A stretch of DNA of 64,000 nucleotides from an uncultured Christensenella sp. Lineage in GTDB: Bacteria; Bacillota; Clostridia; Christensenellales; Pumilibacteraceae. This document shows positions 18,869-29,012 of this stretch, in pieces. The notes below the pieces were generated by a model. The model was not told the DNA's origin. It saw only the letters and a program-made list of their open reading frames with translations, and did no database searches. Position 1 is the stretch's first letter; each line of letters opens with the position of its first letter. The stretch spans positions 17,055 through 81,054 of the forward strand of contig CATLHE010000008.1 of the NCBI GenBank assembly GCA_949948895.1, in the 5' to 3' direction. The position numbers were made by a program, and so were the translations under genes.

Positions 18869-19468
18869 ATGAATCTCAACGTCAGAAAGGGCGACAACGT
18901 AAAAGTTTTGGCCGGTAAGGATAAGGGCAAGACGGGCAAAGTGCTCGCTACCGATCCCAAGTCCAACAGAGTGCTGGTCGAGGGTGTCAATATTGCGACG
19001 CATCACATCAAGACGCGTTCGGCTAGCGAGCCGTCCAGCATCAAAAAGGTGGAAGCGCCCATCCATGTGAGCAACGTTCAGGTCATCTGCCCGTCGTGCG
19101 GCAAGAATACCCGCGTCCGTCATCAGGAGATCGACGGCAAGAACGCGCGCATTTGCATCAAGTGCGGCGCAAGTCTCGACGCGGCGTTAAAAGCCGAAAA
19201 GACCAAGAAAAAGGCAGACAAAGCCGACAAAAAGGTCAAGAAGCAGAAGACGGCTGCGGAGACCCCCGCGACCGAAGAAGTCAAAGCTTCCGAGACCGAG
19301 GCTGCTCCGACCGAAGAACCCGTAAAGAAGACGGCTGCGAAAAAGCCCGCCGCTAAGAAAGCGACGGCGGACGGCGAAAAAGCGCCCGCAGCAAAGAAAA
19401 CCACGGCAAAAAAGCCCGCCGCGAGCAAGGACAGCGAGCCCGCCGCGAGCAAAAGCGATAAGGAGTAA
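18869..19468 (+). CDS. rplX: 50S ribosomal protein L24 with a long lysine/alanine-rich tail
   Basis: 199 residues where 100-110 is usual. Residues 1-105 are a normal L24: KOW motif (VRKGDNVKVLAGKDKGKTGKV) and a zinc-like pair CPSCG...CIKCG. From about residue 108 there is a low-complexity Lys/Ala/Pro/Thr tail with repeated KKTAAKKPAAKK-type units, like the tails of histone H1-like proteins. There is no stop or ribosome site between the two parts, so it is one protein. The tail may bind RNA or be cleaved; unknown. Confidence 0.93.
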   Translation: MNLNVRKGDNVKVLAGKDKGKTGKVLATDPKSNRVLVEGVNIATHHIKTRSASEPSSIKKVEAPIHVSNVQVICPSCGKNTRVRHQEIDGKNARICIKCGASLDAALKAEKTKKKADKADKKVKKQKTAAETPATEEVKASETEAAPTEEPVKKTAAKKPAAKKATADGEKAPAAKKTTAKKPAASKDSEPAASKSDKE

Positions 19469-19473
19469 CGGCA

Positions 19474-20082
19474 ATGGCAGAAAAAGCTAAAAAAGCGGAA
19501 ACGCAAGCCGCAAGCGGCGCCGTAAAATCGACCAATCCCGACAGATACCGCCTTCGCAAGCGTTATCAGACCGAGATCGTGCCGCAGCTCATGAAAGAGC
19601 ATGGCTATAAAAACGTAAACGAAGCGCCCAGACTCGTCAAGGTCGTGTTGAACATGCGCCTCGGCGATATCAAGGATAATTCCAAGAGCATACAGCTCGC
19701 TCAAGCCGAGCTCGAAGCCATCGCCGGACAAAAGAGCGTTCTCGTAAAAGCGAAAAAGTCTGTAAGTAACTTCAAGCTCCGCGAAGGACAGTCCATAGCG
19801 ATCAAGGTCACGCTCCGCGGCGAAATGGCTTACGAGTTTATCGACAGGCTCGTATCGGTGGCGTTGCCGCGTGTCCGCGACTTCCGCGGTATCTCCGGAA
19901 AATCGTTCGACGGCAGAGGCAATTACGCGCTCGGCATCAAGGATCAGACGATGTTCCCCGAAATTTCGTACGAGCTTATAGAAAAGATCCGCGGTTTCGA
20001 CGTAGACGTCGTTACCACAGCCAAAACCGACGAGGAAGCCAAATCGCTTCTTACCAAGCTCGGTATGCCGTTTAAGAATTAA
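19474..20082 (+). CDS. rplE: 50S ribosomal protein L5 with N-terminal extension
   Basis: 202 residues against about 180 usually. About 22 extra residues (MAEKAKKAETQAASGAVKST) precede the normal RLRKRYQTEIVPQLM. The extension is low-complexity and resembles the neighbouring L24 tail in composition. GGCAATGGCAG at 19470 with AAGGAG upstream supports this start. Binds 5S rRNA. Confidence 0.94.
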   Translation: MAEKAKKAETQAASGAVKSTNPDRYRLRKRYQTEIVPQLMKEHGYKNVNEAPRLVKVVLNMRLGDIKDNSKSIQLAQAELEAIAGQKSVLVKAKKSVSNFKLREGQSIAIKVTLRGEMAYEFIDRLVSVALPRVRDFRGISGKSFDGRGNYALGIKDQTMFPEISYELIEKIRGFDVDVVTTAKTDEEAKSLLTKLGMPFKN

Positions 20083-20148
20083 GGAGCTTGAAAGCGCAGG
20101 CGTGTATACGCTACGAAGCGTTTTCGATACGAACAAGGAGTCAAAATT

Positions 20149-20334
20149 ATGGCTAAGAAAGCGATGATAAACAAACAGCAAAGGGTACCCAAATACAAGA
20201 CCCGCGCATATACGCGGTGCAGTATTTGCGGTCGTCCGCATTCTGTGCTCAAAAAGTACGGCATATGCAGAATTTGCTTCCGCGAACTTGCGTACAAGGG
20301 AGAGATCCCCGGCGTTAAGAAATCGAGCTGGTAA
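20149..20334 (+). CDS. rpsN: 30S ribosomal protein S14, zinc-binding type (type Z)
   Basis: 61 residues with CSICG and CRICF, the four-cysteine zinc site of the short S14 form, and the [11 protein letters not shown] end. This is the usual spc-operon form in Firmicutes. Confidence 0.96.
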   Translation: MAKKAMINKQQRVPKYKTRAYTRCSICGRPHSVLKKYGICRICFRELAYKGEIPGVKKSSW

Positions 20335-20349
20335 GGAGGTATAAGAGTC

Positions 20350-20748
20350 ATGGTTACAACCGATCCTATTGCGGACCTTCTCACGCGCATCAGAAACGCT
20401 ATCACGGCGCGCCACGAAACCGTTTCCATTCCCGTTTCCAAGATGAAAAAATCCATTGTTGACATTCTGTACAACGAGGGATTCATTCAATCGTACGACG
20501 TGGTGGAAGAAGACGGGCACAACAACATCAAGGTTGTGCTCAAGTACGACGGCAAGAGCCGCAGCGCCATCACCAATCTCAAACGCATAAGCAAGCCCGG
20601 TCTCCGCGTCTACTGCGGTTGCGAAGATCTGCCCCGCGTACTCGGCGGCTACGGCATTGCTATCATTTCCACCTCGCGCGGCGTTATTACCGACAAGAAA
20701 GCGCGCGAACTCAAAGTGGGCGGCGAAGTGCTCGCCTACGTGTGGTAG
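20350..20748 (+). CDS. rpsH: 30S ribosomal protein S8
   Basis: 132 residues, [17 protein letters not shown] start and the [15 protein letters not shown] end segment. In E. coli S8 is the spc operon repressor; no target is identified here. L6 starts 10 bases after the stop. Confidence 0.97.
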   Translation: MVTTDPIADLLTRIRNAITARHETVSIPVSKMKKSIVDILYNEGFIQSYDVVEEDGHNNIKVVLKYDGKSRSAITNLKRISKPGLRVYCGCEDLPRVLGGYGIAIISTSRGVITDKKARELKVGGEVLAYVW

Positions 20749-20758
20749 GAGGCGTACA

Positions 20759-21304
20759 ATGTCACGTATAGGCAGAAAGCATATAGATATTCCCGCGGGC
20801 GTCACCGTAAGCTACGAAAACGGAGTAGTTGCCGTTAAGGGCAAGCTCGGCGAACTCAGCCGCGAGATCAAGTGCAAAGACATAGACGTCAAGATCGACG
20901 GAAGCGTTATCAATGTAGAGCGCGCTAACGACGACAAGCAGACCCGTGCGTACCACGGTCTTTACCGTCAGCTCATAGCGGACATGGTAGCGGGCGTTCA
21001 AAACCCGTTCACCAAAACGCTTATCGTATCGGGCGTCGGTTACAAGTGCGCGGTCACGGGCAACAAGCTCGTCATGAACATCGGGTACAGCAAGCCCGTC
21101 GAGTATACCGTTCCCGACGGTATCACCGTTGCTTGCCCCGATCCGCTCACCATTACGGTCAGCGGTATCAACAAAGAATTCGTCGGCGAAGTCGCGGCGC
21201 AGATTAAGTCCAAGCGTCCCGTCGAGCCGTACCACGGTTACGGGCTGCACTACAGCACCGAAGTAGTCCTCAGAAAAGAGGCTAAGACCGCCGGTAAGAA
21301 ATAG
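20759..21304 (+). CDS. rplF: 50S ribosomal protein L6
   Basis: 181 residues from ATG 20759 ([19 protein letters not shown]) behind TAGGAGG. A longer frame upstream lies inside rpsH and is not used. [13 protein letters not shown] lies near the C-terminus. Confidence 0.96.
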   Translation: MSRIGRKHIDIPAGVTVSYENGVVAVKGKLGELSREIKCKDIDVKIDGSVINVERANDDKQTRAYHGLYRQLIADMVAGVQNPFTKTLIVSGVGYKCAVTGNKLVMNIGYSKPVEYTVPDGITVACPDPLTITVSGINKEFVGEVAAQIKSKRPVEPYHGYGLHYSTEVVLRKEAKTAGKK

Positions 21305-21315
21305 GAGAGAACGGT

Positions 21316-21678
21316 ATGATTAAGAAAATCGATAAAAATAAGATCCGCATGAAACGCCACGAGCGTTTGCGTTTCAACCTGAAAGGCACAGCGGCGCGTC
21401 CGCGTCTTTCGGTCTACCGCTCGACCAATAATATGTACGTCCAGCTGATCGACGACGAAAAGGGCGTAACGCTCGTTTCCGCCGGTACGAAAGCAAAGGG
21501 CGCGGACGTTAAGGGCATGACCAAAACGCAAGCCGCCGAACTCGTCGGCAAGTCCGTTGCGGAAAAAGCCAAGAAAGCGGGTATAACCGAAGTGGTCTTC
21601 GACCGCGGCGGATACCTGTACACGGGCAGGGTCAAAGCTCTTGCCGACGCGGCTCGCGCTGCGGGGCTCAAATTTTAG
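21316..21678 (+). CDS. rplR: 50S ribosomal protein L18
   Basis: 120 residues, [21 protein letters not shown] start segment and [17 protein letters not shown]. 5S rRNA-binding protein of normal length. Confidence 0.96.
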   Translation: MIKKIDKNKIRMKRHERLRFNLKGTAARPRLSVYRSTNNMYVQLIDDEKGVTLVSAGTKAKGADVKGMTKTQAAELVGKSVAEKAKKAGITEVVFDRGGYLYTGRVKALADAARAAGLKF

Positions 21679-21687
21679 GGGTGAATC

Positions 21688-22212
21688 ATGGCACGCGAAG
21701 ATTTCAAAAAGAAAAGAGATAAAGACGTCGTTGACGACGGCATCAAGACCAAGCTTGTTCAGACGCGCAGGGTCAGCAAGGTCGTTAAGGGCGGTCGCAA
21801 CAGCAGCTTTGCCGCGCTTGTAGTAGCGGGCGACGGCAAGGGCAGAGTCGGTATCGGCACTGGCAAAGCGACCGAAGTTCCCGAAGCGATAAAGAAAGCC
21901 GAGCAGGCGGCGCGTCGCAATATGCAAAAGATAGCGCTCAACGGCACGGCTATCCCGCACGAGACGATCGGCAAGTTCTCTTGCAGCAAAGTTCTTTTGC
22001 GTCCCGCTCCCGAAGGCCGAGGCGTTATCGCCGGCGGCAGCGTTCGCGCGGTGCTTGAGCTTTGCGGCATAAACAACATCACGACTAAGTGCTACGGTTC
22101 GAGAAACCCCATCAACGTCGTAAAAGCGACGATGAACGCGCTCACGGGCCTTCGCACGCTCGACGAGGTCGCCGCGCTCCGCGGAAAGAACGTCGACGAG
22201 ATATTGGGTTAG
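21688..22212 (+). CDS. rpsE: 30S ribosomal protein S5
   Basis: 174 residues. [18 protein letters not shown] (dsRBD-like domain) and [14 protein letters not shown] in the second domain. The start follows GGGGTGAATC. Confidence 0.96.
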   Translation: MAREDFKKKRDKDVVDDGIKTKLVQTRRVSKVVKGGRNSSFAALVVAGDGKGRVGIGTGKATEVPEAIKKAEQAARRNMQKIALNGTAIPHETIGKFSCSKVLLRPAPEGRGVIAGGSVRAVLELCGINNITTKCYGSRNPINVVKATMNALTGLRTLDEVAALRGKNVDEILG

Positions 22213-22222
22213 AGGTGCGCTC

Positions 22223-22426
22223 ATGGCAAAAAAGGCAGAACAAAAAACCAATAAGCTCGAAGTGACGCTCGTAAAGAGCACTGCGGGCAGGCTTGAAAAG
22301 CAGCAGCGTACCGTAGAAGCGCTCGGGCTTCACAAGATAAACCAAACCGTTACGGTAGACGACACGCCCGCCATGCGCGGCATGATCAGAGTGGTGTGTC
22401 ACCTCGTTTCGGTCAAGGAAGCTTAA
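22223..22426 (+). CDS. rpmD: 50S ribosomal protein L30
   Basis: 67 residues. A short basic N-terminus leads into [25 protein letters not shown], the L30 fold signature. A 154-base gap without a gene separates it from L15. Confidence 0.93.
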   Translation: MAKKAEQKTNKLEVTLVKSTAGRLEKQQRTVEALGLHKINQTVTVDDTPAMRGMIRVVCHLVSVKEA

Positions 22427-22580
22427 AAGCGCATTCATCGCGTGGTGCGGGCTACGTGCGATTCGACGGCTTGGTCATGTACGAGATTGTACACTCCGTT
22501 GCCGTCTCACCGCCTGTCGCCCACCTGACGTGCGACTGCACTTTTAAGAACGTTATATGACAAGGAGGTCATAGCTTACA

Positions 22581-23024
22581 ATGAAAATGCACGCAATGAT
22601 GCCCGCAGACGGCGCGCGCACCAAAGCCAAGCGCTTGGGTCGCGGTATCGGTTCGGGGCTCGGCAAGACGAGCGGCAAGGGACATAAAGGTCAATGGGCG
22701 AGAAGCGGCGGCGGCGTTCGTCCCGGCTTCGAGGGCGGTCAGATCACGCTTATGCGCAGACTTCCCAAGCGCGGCTTTAACAACAAGTTCCAAAAAGCGT
22801 TCACGGTCGTCAACGTAGACAAACTCAACGAGTTTGACGACGGCACGGTCGTAGACCTCAAACTCCTCGTCGAGACGGGCATCGTCAAAAAGGTCGAGGA
22901 GTACGGACTTAAAGTTCTCGGCGACGGCGAGATTACCAAAAAGCTCACCGTCAAAGCGGCTAAGTTCACCGCATCCGCTAAGGAAAAAATAGAAAAGGCG
23001 GGCGGAAAGGCAGAGGTTATATAA
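22581..23024 (+). CDS. rplO: 50S ribosomal protein L15
   Basis: 147 residues, with [21 protein letters not shown] and the [18 protein letters not shown] block. The stop abuts the secY start. Confidence 0.96.
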   Translation: MKMHAMMPADGARTKAKRLGRGIGSGLGKTSGKGHKGQWARSGGGVRPGFEGGQITLMRRLPKRGFNNKFQKAFTVVNVDKLNEFDDGTVVDLKLLVETGIVKKVEEYGLKVLGDGEITKKLTVKAAKFTASAKEKIEKAGGKAEVI

Positions 23025-24326
23025 ATGTTTGAAACGCTGAAAAACGCTTTCAAAAATAAAGACGTACGCAAAAAGATACTCATCACGCTCGCGTTGCTCT
23101 TTATATATCGGCTCGGCTGCTGGATACCCATTCCGGGTATCGACGCGGCGGCGTATTCGAGCCAGATATCGGGCGACTCGCTGTTGGGACTTTTGAGCGG
23201 CATAACGGGCAGCGCTCTTTCTAACGGTGCGCTGTTTGCCATAGGTATAACTCCGTATATCAACGCGTCGATCATACTGCAGTTATTGACGGTCGCTATA
23301 CCCAAGCTCCAAGAATACCAAAAGCAGGGCGACGACGGAAAGCGCAAGATCACTCAGATCACTCGGTATATTACCGTTATCCTCGCGCTTGCGCAGTCGA
23401 TAGGCGTTACGGTATCGTACGCGAACGCGGATGCGTTGTCCACAACGGTTTTCGGACCGATGTCTCAACCTTGGCTCATAGGCATGTTCGTATGCGTGCT
23501 CATGATAGCCGGCTCGATGTTCACCATGTGGTTGGGCGAGCGAATCACCGATTACGGTATCGGAAACGGCATAAGCCTTTTGATATTCGTCGGTATCATC
23601 GCTTCGGCGGGACTTGCCATCATCGCTAAGTTCCAGGAAGCGTTCGGCGGCGACAATATGGCTATTTGGGAGCTCTTGGGCTTTGCGATCATGGTCGTTG
23701 CCGTATTCCTTCTTATCGTGTTTGTCGATCTTGCGGAGCGCAGAGTTCCCGTGCAGTACGCCAAACAGATAAAAGGCAGAAAGCAGTACGGCGGACAGAG
23801 CACGTTCATTCCCGTCAAGGTCAATGCGAGCGGCGTTCTTCCCATCATCTTTGCGACGGCGCTCATAACGTTCCCGCAAATGATAGCGCAGTTGTTTGCG
23901 CCTACCAGCAGTTTCTATGCTTGGTGGATGAAATGGCTTGGCGCGGGCACGCCGATATACGCGGTGCTCGTAGCGCTCTTGATTCTGTTCTTCTCGTACT
24001 TCTACGCACAGATAGAATTCAACCCCGAGGATATTTCGAGGAACATTCAGCAGTACGGCGGGTTCATAAACGGCATACGCCCGGGCAAACCGACTACCGA
24101 ATACCTCTCGCGCATAAGCAAGCGTCTCACGCTTTTCGGCGCGATCTTCCTCGCGTTTATCGCACTTGTCCCGTCCGTCGTGTTTGCGGCGGTGCTCAAA
24201 GACGCGACTCTCGTCAATGCGTTCTCGGCAACGGGTATGTTGATCGTAGTTTCGGTCGCGCTCGAGTTTGATAAGCAGTTGCAGAGTCAGTTGATGATGA
24301 AGCAGTATAAGGGCTTTTTAAAATAG
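23025..24326 (+). CDS. secY: Protein translocase subunit SecY
   Basis: 433 residues with about ten membrane helices. ALLFIYRLGCWIPIPGI at the N-terminus, FVDLAERRVPVQYAKQIKGR in the cytosolic loop, and FIALVPSVVF late in the sequence. Core channel of the Sec system, translated directly after L15 with no gap. Confidence 0.97.
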   Translation: MFETLKNAFKNKDVRKKILITLALLFIYRLGCWIPIPGIDAAAYSSQISGDSLLGLLSGITGSALSNGALFAIGITPYINASIILQLLTVAIPKLQEYQKQGDDGKRKITQITRYITVILALAQSIGVTVSYANADALSTTVFGPMSQPWLIGMFVCVLMIAGSMFTMWLGERITDYGIGNGISLLIFVGIIASAGLAIIAKFQEAFGGDNMAIWELLGFAIMVVAVFLLIVFVDLAERRVPVQYAKQIKGRKQYGGQSTFIPVKVNASGVLPIIFATALITFPQMIAQLFAPTSSFYAWWMKWLGAGTPIYAVLVALLILFFSYFYAQIEFNPEDISRNIQQYGGFINGIRPGKPTTEYLSRISKRLTLFGAIFLAFIALVPSVVFAAVLKDATLVNAFSATGMLIVVSVALEFDKQLQSQLMMKQYKGFLK

Positions 24327-24384
24327 TCTTGACGGGTGATAAGCGTTGCTCGGTCAACAACACACTTAAAAGGAGAATTACCGC

Positions 24385-25002
24385 ATGAACATTATCATAA
24401 TGGGCGCGCCCGGCTCGGGCAAGGGCACGCAAGCGGTCATGATCTGCAAAGCGCACAAGATACCGCACATATCGACGGGCGACCTACTCCGCAAGAACAT
24501 AGCGGACGGCACGGAGCTCGGCAAGCAGGCTAAAACGTATATGGACGCGGGCAAGCTTGTTCCCGACGAGCTCGTAGTGGCGCTTATAGAGGACAGGCTC
24601 AAAGCCGACGATTGCAAAAACGGATTCTTGCTCGACGGGTTCCCGCGCAACAAAGCGCAGGCGGACGTGCTCGGCAAGATAGTCAAGACGGACGTCGCGC
24701 TGTACCTTGACACCGACCTTAATAAGATAGCCGCGCGCATGGCTAGCCGCAGGGTATGCCCCAAGTGCGGATACAGCACGAGCGCGGAGCTTGCCAAGGA
24801 CGGCAAGTGCAAAGAGTGCGGCGAAACGCTCATCATTCGCGACGACGACAAGCTCGAAGTGGTGGAAAACCGGCTCAAGGTTTATGCGGAGCAGTCCGCG
24901 CCGCTCATCGAATACTACAAAGCGAAGGGCGTGCTCGTTACCGTAAACGGTAATCAAACGATAGACGATGTGTATGCGGATATCGAGGCGGCGCTCAAAT
25001 GA
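24385..25002 (+). CDS. adk: Adenylate kinase, zinc-lid type
   Basis: 205 residues. P-loop GAPGSGKGTQ, STGDLLRKN for AMP binding, and a LID with CPKCG and CKECG, a four-cysteine zinc site common in Gram-positives. Converts ATP + AMP to 2 ADP. The stop overlaps the map start (ATGA). Confidence 0.97.
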   Translation: MNIIIMGAPGSGKGTQAVMICKAHKIPHISTGDLLRKNIADGTELGKQAKTYMDAGKLVPDELVVALIEDRLKADDCKNGFLLDGFPRNKAQADVLGKIVKTDVALYLDTDLNKIAARMASRRVCPKCGYSTSAELAKDGKCKECGETLIIRDDDKLEVVENRLKVYAEQSAPLIEYYKAKGVLVTVNGNQTIDDVYADIEAALK

Positions 25003-25739
25003 TAGTCAAGACCGAAGCTGATCGCGCGGGCATGCGCGCGGCGGGCAAGGTTGTCAAAGCCGCGCTCGACGCGGCGGAAAAGGTAGTGCGCGAGGGCGTG
25101 ACTACACTTGAAATAGACGCTGTAGTGGAGCAAACGATACGCGGTCTGGGCGCGATACCCTCGACCAAAGGTTTCGAAGGCTATCCCAATGCGTCTTGCA
25201 TATCGGTCAACGACGTAGTCGTCCACGGAATACCGTCCTTGCAGGTGGTAAAGAGCGGCGACATCGTATCGGTGGACGTAACGGCACTTTTAAACGGATA
25301 TCAGAGCGATGCGGCGCGGACGTTTTTGGTCGGCAACGTATCGGAGGCGGACAGAAAGCTCGTGACCGCGGCGCAAGCGGCGTTTTTTGCGGGGCTTGAG
25401 TACGCCAAGAGCGGCAACCGTATCGGCGACGTGTCTAGCGCGATCCAGCTGTACTCGGAGCTCAACGGCTACGGCGTAGTCAGAGCGCTCACGGGGCACG
25501 GGATCGGACGCAAAATGCACGAGCCGCCGGAAGTTCCCAATTACGGCAGAAAGCACAGCGGACCGCCGCTCAAGAACGGGCTGTGTCTCGCCATAGAGCC
25601 GATGATAACGGCGGGCGATTGGCGGGTGAAGATAGACCGCGACGGTTGGACGGTGCGTACTTACGACGGAAGTCGCGCGGCGCATTACGAGAACACGGTG
25701 ATCATCACCGACGGCGAACCCGAGATCCTTACGCTGTGA
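24999..25739 (+). CDS. map: Type I methionine aminopeptidase
   Basis: 246 residues. Metal ligands are visible as D in VSVDVTALLNGYQSD (two Asp), H in TGHGIGRKMHEPP, E in AIEPM and E in HYENTV. Removes N-terminal Met from nascent proteins. Coupled to adk by a 4-base overlap. Confidence 0.97.
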   Translation: MIVKTEADRAGMRAAGKVVKAALDAAEKVVREGVTTLEIDAVVEQTIRGLGAIPSTKGFEGYPNASCISVNDVVVHGIPSLQVVKSGDIVSVDVTALLNGYQSDAARTFLVGNVSEADRKLVTAAQAAFFAGLEYAKSGNRIGDVSSAIQLYSELNGYGVVRALTGHGIGRKMHEPPEVPNYGRKHSGPPLKNGLCLAIEPMITAGDWRVKIDRDGWTVRTYDGSRAAHYENTVIITDGEPEILTL

Positions 25740-25746
25740 GGGAACA

Positions 25747-26001
25747 ATGGAAATCGGCGACATCGTTATAAGCCTCGCGGGGCACGACGAGGGCAAGGCG
25801 TTCGTGGTAACGTCGGTCGTGAGCGATAAGTTCGTTTTGATTGCGGACGGAAAATCGCGGACGGCGGAGCGACCCAAGCTCAAACGCAAACGGCATTTAC
25901 GGGTAGCGGGCAAGAGCAACTTATCCGACCCGACAAACGCGGCGCTCAGAAAGCGCATAAAACAATTCTTTTCGGACAGGAGGGTGTATGCCGAGGAGTG
26001 A
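25747..26001 (+). CDS. KOW-domain RNA-binding protein
   Basis: 84 residues: a KOW-like barrel at about 1-50 ([18 protein letters not shown]) and a basic helical tail. Such L14e/L6e/L27e-like proteins are commonly found between map and infA in Clostridia; the function is unknown, presumably ribosomal or RNA-related. It overlaps the infA start by 14 bases. Confidence 0.88.
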   Translation: MEIGDIVISLAGHDEGKAFVVTSVVSDKFVLIADGKSRTAERPKLKRKRHLRVAGKSNLSDPTNAALRKRIKQFFSDRRVYAEE

Positions 26002-26209
26002 CAATATCGAAACGGAAGGCACCGTCGAAGAGTGTCTGCCGGGCACGAAGTTCAAGGTCAAGCTTGACAACGGCGCAACGGTGCTTTGCACGATAGCGGG
26101 TAAGATGCGAGTGAACTATATCAAAGTTTTGCTCGGCGACCGCGTCAAAGTGGCTATCTCGCCGTATGACATAACCAGAGGCATTATTACATTCCGCAGT
26201 AAAAACTAG
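25988..26209 (+). CDS. infA: Translation initiation factor IF-1
   Basis: 73 residues, an S1/OB fold with [19 protein letters not shown] and [12 protein letters not shown]. Ribosome site CAGGAGGG lies inside the preceding gene. Confidence 0.96.
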   Translation: MPRSDNIETEGTVEECLPGTKFKVKLDNGATVLCTIAGKMRVNYIKVLLGDRVKVAISPYDITRGIITFRSKN

Positions 26210-26323
26210 TTCGACCGTCGGCGCAGCCGAGATCGACGGGCGCGATACGCGCCGAAAGAACAAACCTATAATCGGGCAGAGTCCCGTAATGCGAAAAAAC
26301 CGCATTCAAAAGGAGTAAAACTC

Positions 26324-26440
26324 ATGAAAGTCAGATCTTCCGTAAAACCCATGTGCGACAAGTGCAAAGTCATTCGTCGTCACGGCAAAGTAATGGTCAT
26401 TTGCAGCAAGAACCCCAGCCACAAGCAACGCCAAGGCTGA
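26324..26440 (+). CDS. rpmJ: 50S ribosomal protein L36
   Basis: 38 residues, [20 protein letters not shown] start, behind AAAAGGAG. Cys at positions 11, 14 and 27 and His 33 form the zinc site of the C+ form. Confidence 0.95.
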   Translation: MKVRSSVKPMCDKCKVIRRHGKVMVICSKNPSHKQRQG

Positions 26441-26600
26441 GTTTCGGTTTTGCGTTCGGACTTCGCCATACCGCGGCAAAAGTTACGGCGACGTTCGACG
26501 CTGAACACTGGAAAAACTCTCGTCACATACGGAACGCGACATTCCACACGGTCCTAAGCGTCGAGCAATAAATTCAAACAACTATCAAGGAGTAAGAAAA

Positions 26601-26978
26601 GTGGCAAGAATTGCAGGTATCGATTTGCCCAAGGAAAAGCGTGTCGAGATAGGTCTTACCTATATCTACGGCATCGGTCGTCCTACGGCGAACAAAATTC
26701 TTAAAGCGACGGGGATCGACCCCGATACTCGCGTCAAGGACTTGACGGGCGAGCAGGAAAACGCATTGCGCGCCTATATCGACAAAAACATCAAAGTTGA
26801 GGGCGATCTTCACCGCGAAGTCGAGCTTAACATCAAGCGTCTTAAAGACATCGGTTGCTATCGCGGCGTAAGACACCGCAAAAACCTTCCCGTGCGCGGA
26901 CAGAACACCAAGCAGAACGCGCGCACTCGCAAGGGTCCCAAACGCACCGTTTCGCGCAGCAAGAAGAAGGAGAGATAG
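26601..26978 (+). CDS. rpsM: 30S ribosomal protein S13
   Basis: 125 residues from a GTG start ([19 protein letters not shown]) behind CAAGGAG. The basic tail with [13 protein letters not shown] contacts tRNA. A 160-base gap upstream contains no gene. Confidence 0.95.
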   Translation: MARIAGIDLPKEKRVEIGLTYIYGIGRPTANKILKATGIDPDTRVKDLTGEQENALRAYIDKNIKVEGDLHREVELNIKRLKDIGCYRGVRHRKNLPVRGQNTKQNARTRKGPKRTVSRSKKKER

Positions 26979-26984
26979 TCTACT

Positions 26985-27374
26985 ATGGCAGTTAAGAAGA
27001 CCTCTACTAAAAAGAAAGTCACCAAAAATATCGACAAGGGCTGCGTTCATATCCACGCGTCCTTTAACAACACGATCGTGACGGTCACGGACGAGCAGGG
27101 CAATGCGATAGCCGCTTGCTCGGCGGGCGCGCTCAAATTCCGCGGCTCGCGTAAGTCCACGCCGTACGCGGCGCAGATGGCGGCGGAAGAAGCCGCGCGT
27201 CGCGCCATGGACCACGGTCTGCGTTCGGTCAAGGTATTCGTAAAAGGTCCCGGTCCGGGAAGAGAGTCCGCTATCCGCGCTATGGAAGTAGTCGGCTTGC
27301 AGGTAACGGAGATAAGCGACGTGTCGCCTATCCCGCACAACGGCTGCCGTCCGCCCAAGCGTCGTCGCGTATAG
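26985..27374 (+). CDS. rpsK: 30S ribosomal protein S11
   Basis: 129 residues, [18 protein letters not shown], and [19 protein letters not shown]. Typical C-terminal [13 protein letters not shown]. Confidence 0.97.
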   Translation: MAVKKTSTKKKVTKNIDKGCVHIHASFNNTIVTVTDEQGNAIAACSAGALKFRGSRKSTPYAAQMAAEEAARRAMDHGLRSVKVFVKGPGPGRESAIRAMEVVGLQVTEISDVSPIPHNGCRPPKRRRV

Positions 27375-27404
27375 TCGGTGCGAACAGGAGGTTAATACTT
27401 TAAT

Positions 27405-28025
27405 ATGGCAAGAAATATTTGTGCAGATTGCAGACAGTGCCGCAGAGAAGGACAGAAATTGTTCCTCAAAGGCGAGCGTTGTGTATCCAAAAAGTGCGCG
27501 ATGGAGCGCAGACCCGTTCCGCCCGGACCGCATGCGCAGACCCGTCGCAAGAACAGCGAATACAATACCCAGCTGCGCGAAAAACAAAAGGTAAAGCGCG
27601 CGTACGGCGTGCTCGAAAAGCAGTTCCGTATGTACTACGAGCGCGCGGAAGCGCAAAAGGGCGTTACCGGCGAGAACATGCTCGCCATGCTCGAAAAGCG
27701 TCTCGATAACGTTGTTTACCGCATGGGTATCGGCGCTTCGCGTAAAATGGCGCGCCAGATAGTCAATCACGGACACATTCTCGTAAACGGCAAGCGCGTC
27801 GACATTCCGTCGTATCAAGTCAAGCTCGGCGACGAGATATCTATAAGAGACACGAGCCGCGACAATGCGTTGTTCAAAGAACTCCGCGGCGCAAAAATAG
27901 TCATGCCCAAGTGGGTCACGTTCGACACCGAAAACTTTAACGGCAAGATAGTCGACAACCCGAAGCGCGACGATATAGACCTTTCAATCAACGAGCAGCT
28001 CATAGTCGAGTTGTACTCTAAGTAA
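27405..28025 (+). CDS. rpsD: 30S ribosomal protein S4, zinc-binding form
   Basis: 206 residues. The N-terminus carries CADCRQC and CVSKKC, a zinc site kept in the C+ form. S4/Hsp70-type RNA-binding domain RLDNVVYRMGIGASRKMARQ. Primary 16S assembly protein. Confidence 0.96.
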   Translation: MARNICADCRQCRREGQKLFLKGERCVSKKCAMERRPVPPGPHAQTRRKNSEYNTQLREKQKVKRAYGVLEKQFRMYYERAEAQKGVTGENMLAMLEKRLDNVVYRMGIGASRKMARQIVNHGHILVNGKRVDIPSYQVKLGDEISIRDTSRDNALFKELRGAKIVMPKWVTFDTENFNGKIVDNPKRDDIDLSINEQLIVELYSK

Positions 28026-28043
28026 TCAAGGAGTAGCCTAATT

Positions 28044-28997
28044 ATGATGGAAATCGAAATGCCGAAAATTACGATGGAGGAAAACGACAGCTATAGAGAG
28101 GGCAAGTTCGTTATAGAACCGCTTGAGCGCGGCTACGGACACACTCTCGGTAATGCGCTCAGGCGCGTGCTGCTCAGCAACCTCCCCGGCGCGGCAGTCA
28201 TCGGTATTATGATCGAAGGCGTCGACCACGAGTTTTCGACGATCAAGGGCGTAAAAGAGGACGTGACGGAGATAATCCTCAACCTCAAGTCGCTCAATCT
28301 CAAAGCCAACTATTCCGATAAAGCGCTCGTCAAAGAATTGCATCTTCAAAAGAGCGGCGCGGGCGTAGTTACGGCGGCGGACATCGACGTCGATCCCGAG
28401 ATAGATATACTCAACCCCGACCTTTATCTTTGCACGCTTGACGACGGCGCCAAGCTCGACGTAACGCTGTACGTCGGCAAGGGCAGGGGCTATGTGGTCG
28501 CGGAAAACCTCAAAGACCCGTCGCGTCCCATCGGATATATTCCCATCGATGCGATATTCACGCCCGTCAAGTTCGCTTCGTATTCCGTCGAGCCGACCCG
28601 TGTCGGACAGTCCATGGACTACGACCGCTTGGTCATAAACGTCAAGACCGACGGCTCGCTGTCGGCAAAGGACGTGCTGAGCTTAGCGGCAAAAGCGCTC
28701 GAAGACCATATAAAGCTGTTTGTCGAGCTTTCCGATACGATTTCCGGTATGGACATTCTTGTTTCGCGCTCGGAGGACAGACAGCAGAAAGTGCTCGAAA
28801 TGAACATCGAGGAAATGGATCTTTCGGTGCGGAGCTACAACTGCTTGAAGCGCGCCGGTATCCATACCGTCGCCGACCTCACGCGCAAGACCGAGGAAGA
28901 CATGCTCAAAGTGCGTAACCTCGGCAGAAAGTCGCTCGACGAAGTCATTGCAAAACTGCGTACTTTCGGGCTTGACCTTCGCGCCTCGGAAGACTAA
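28044..28997 (+). CDS. rpoA: DNA-directed RNA polymerase subunit alpha
   Basis: 317 residues. N-terminal dimerisation domain with ERGYGHTLGNALRRVLLSN, and C-terminal domain with LKRAGIHTVADLTRKTEEDM, which binds UP elements and activators. ATG 28044 sits 10 bases after AAGGAG. Confidence 0.98.
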   Translation: MMEIEMPKITMEENDSYREGKFVIEPLERGYGHTLGNALRRVLLSNLPGAAVIGIMIEGVDHEFSTIKGVKEDVTEIILNLKSLNLKANYSDKALVKELHLQKSGAGVVTAADIDVDPEIDILNPDLYLCTLDDGAKLDVTLYVGKGRGYVVAENLKDPSRPIGYIPIDAIFTPVKFASYSVEPTRVGQSMDYDRLVINVKTDGSLSAKDVLSLAAKALEDHIKLFVELSDTISGMDILVSRSEDRQQKVLEMNIEEMDLSVRSYNCLKRAGIHTVADLTRKTEEDMLKVRNLGRKSLDEVIAKLRTFGLDLRASED

Positions 28998-29012
28998 TCA
29001 AGGAGAAACGTC

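Noticed and set aside
19123..20805. 560-residue open frame on the minus strand across rplX-rpsH
   Set aside because: Shadow of several certain ribosomal genes; no start context and no family likeness. Similar minus-strand frames across 2252-3106, 4808-5644 and 21250-22281 are rejected for the same reason.
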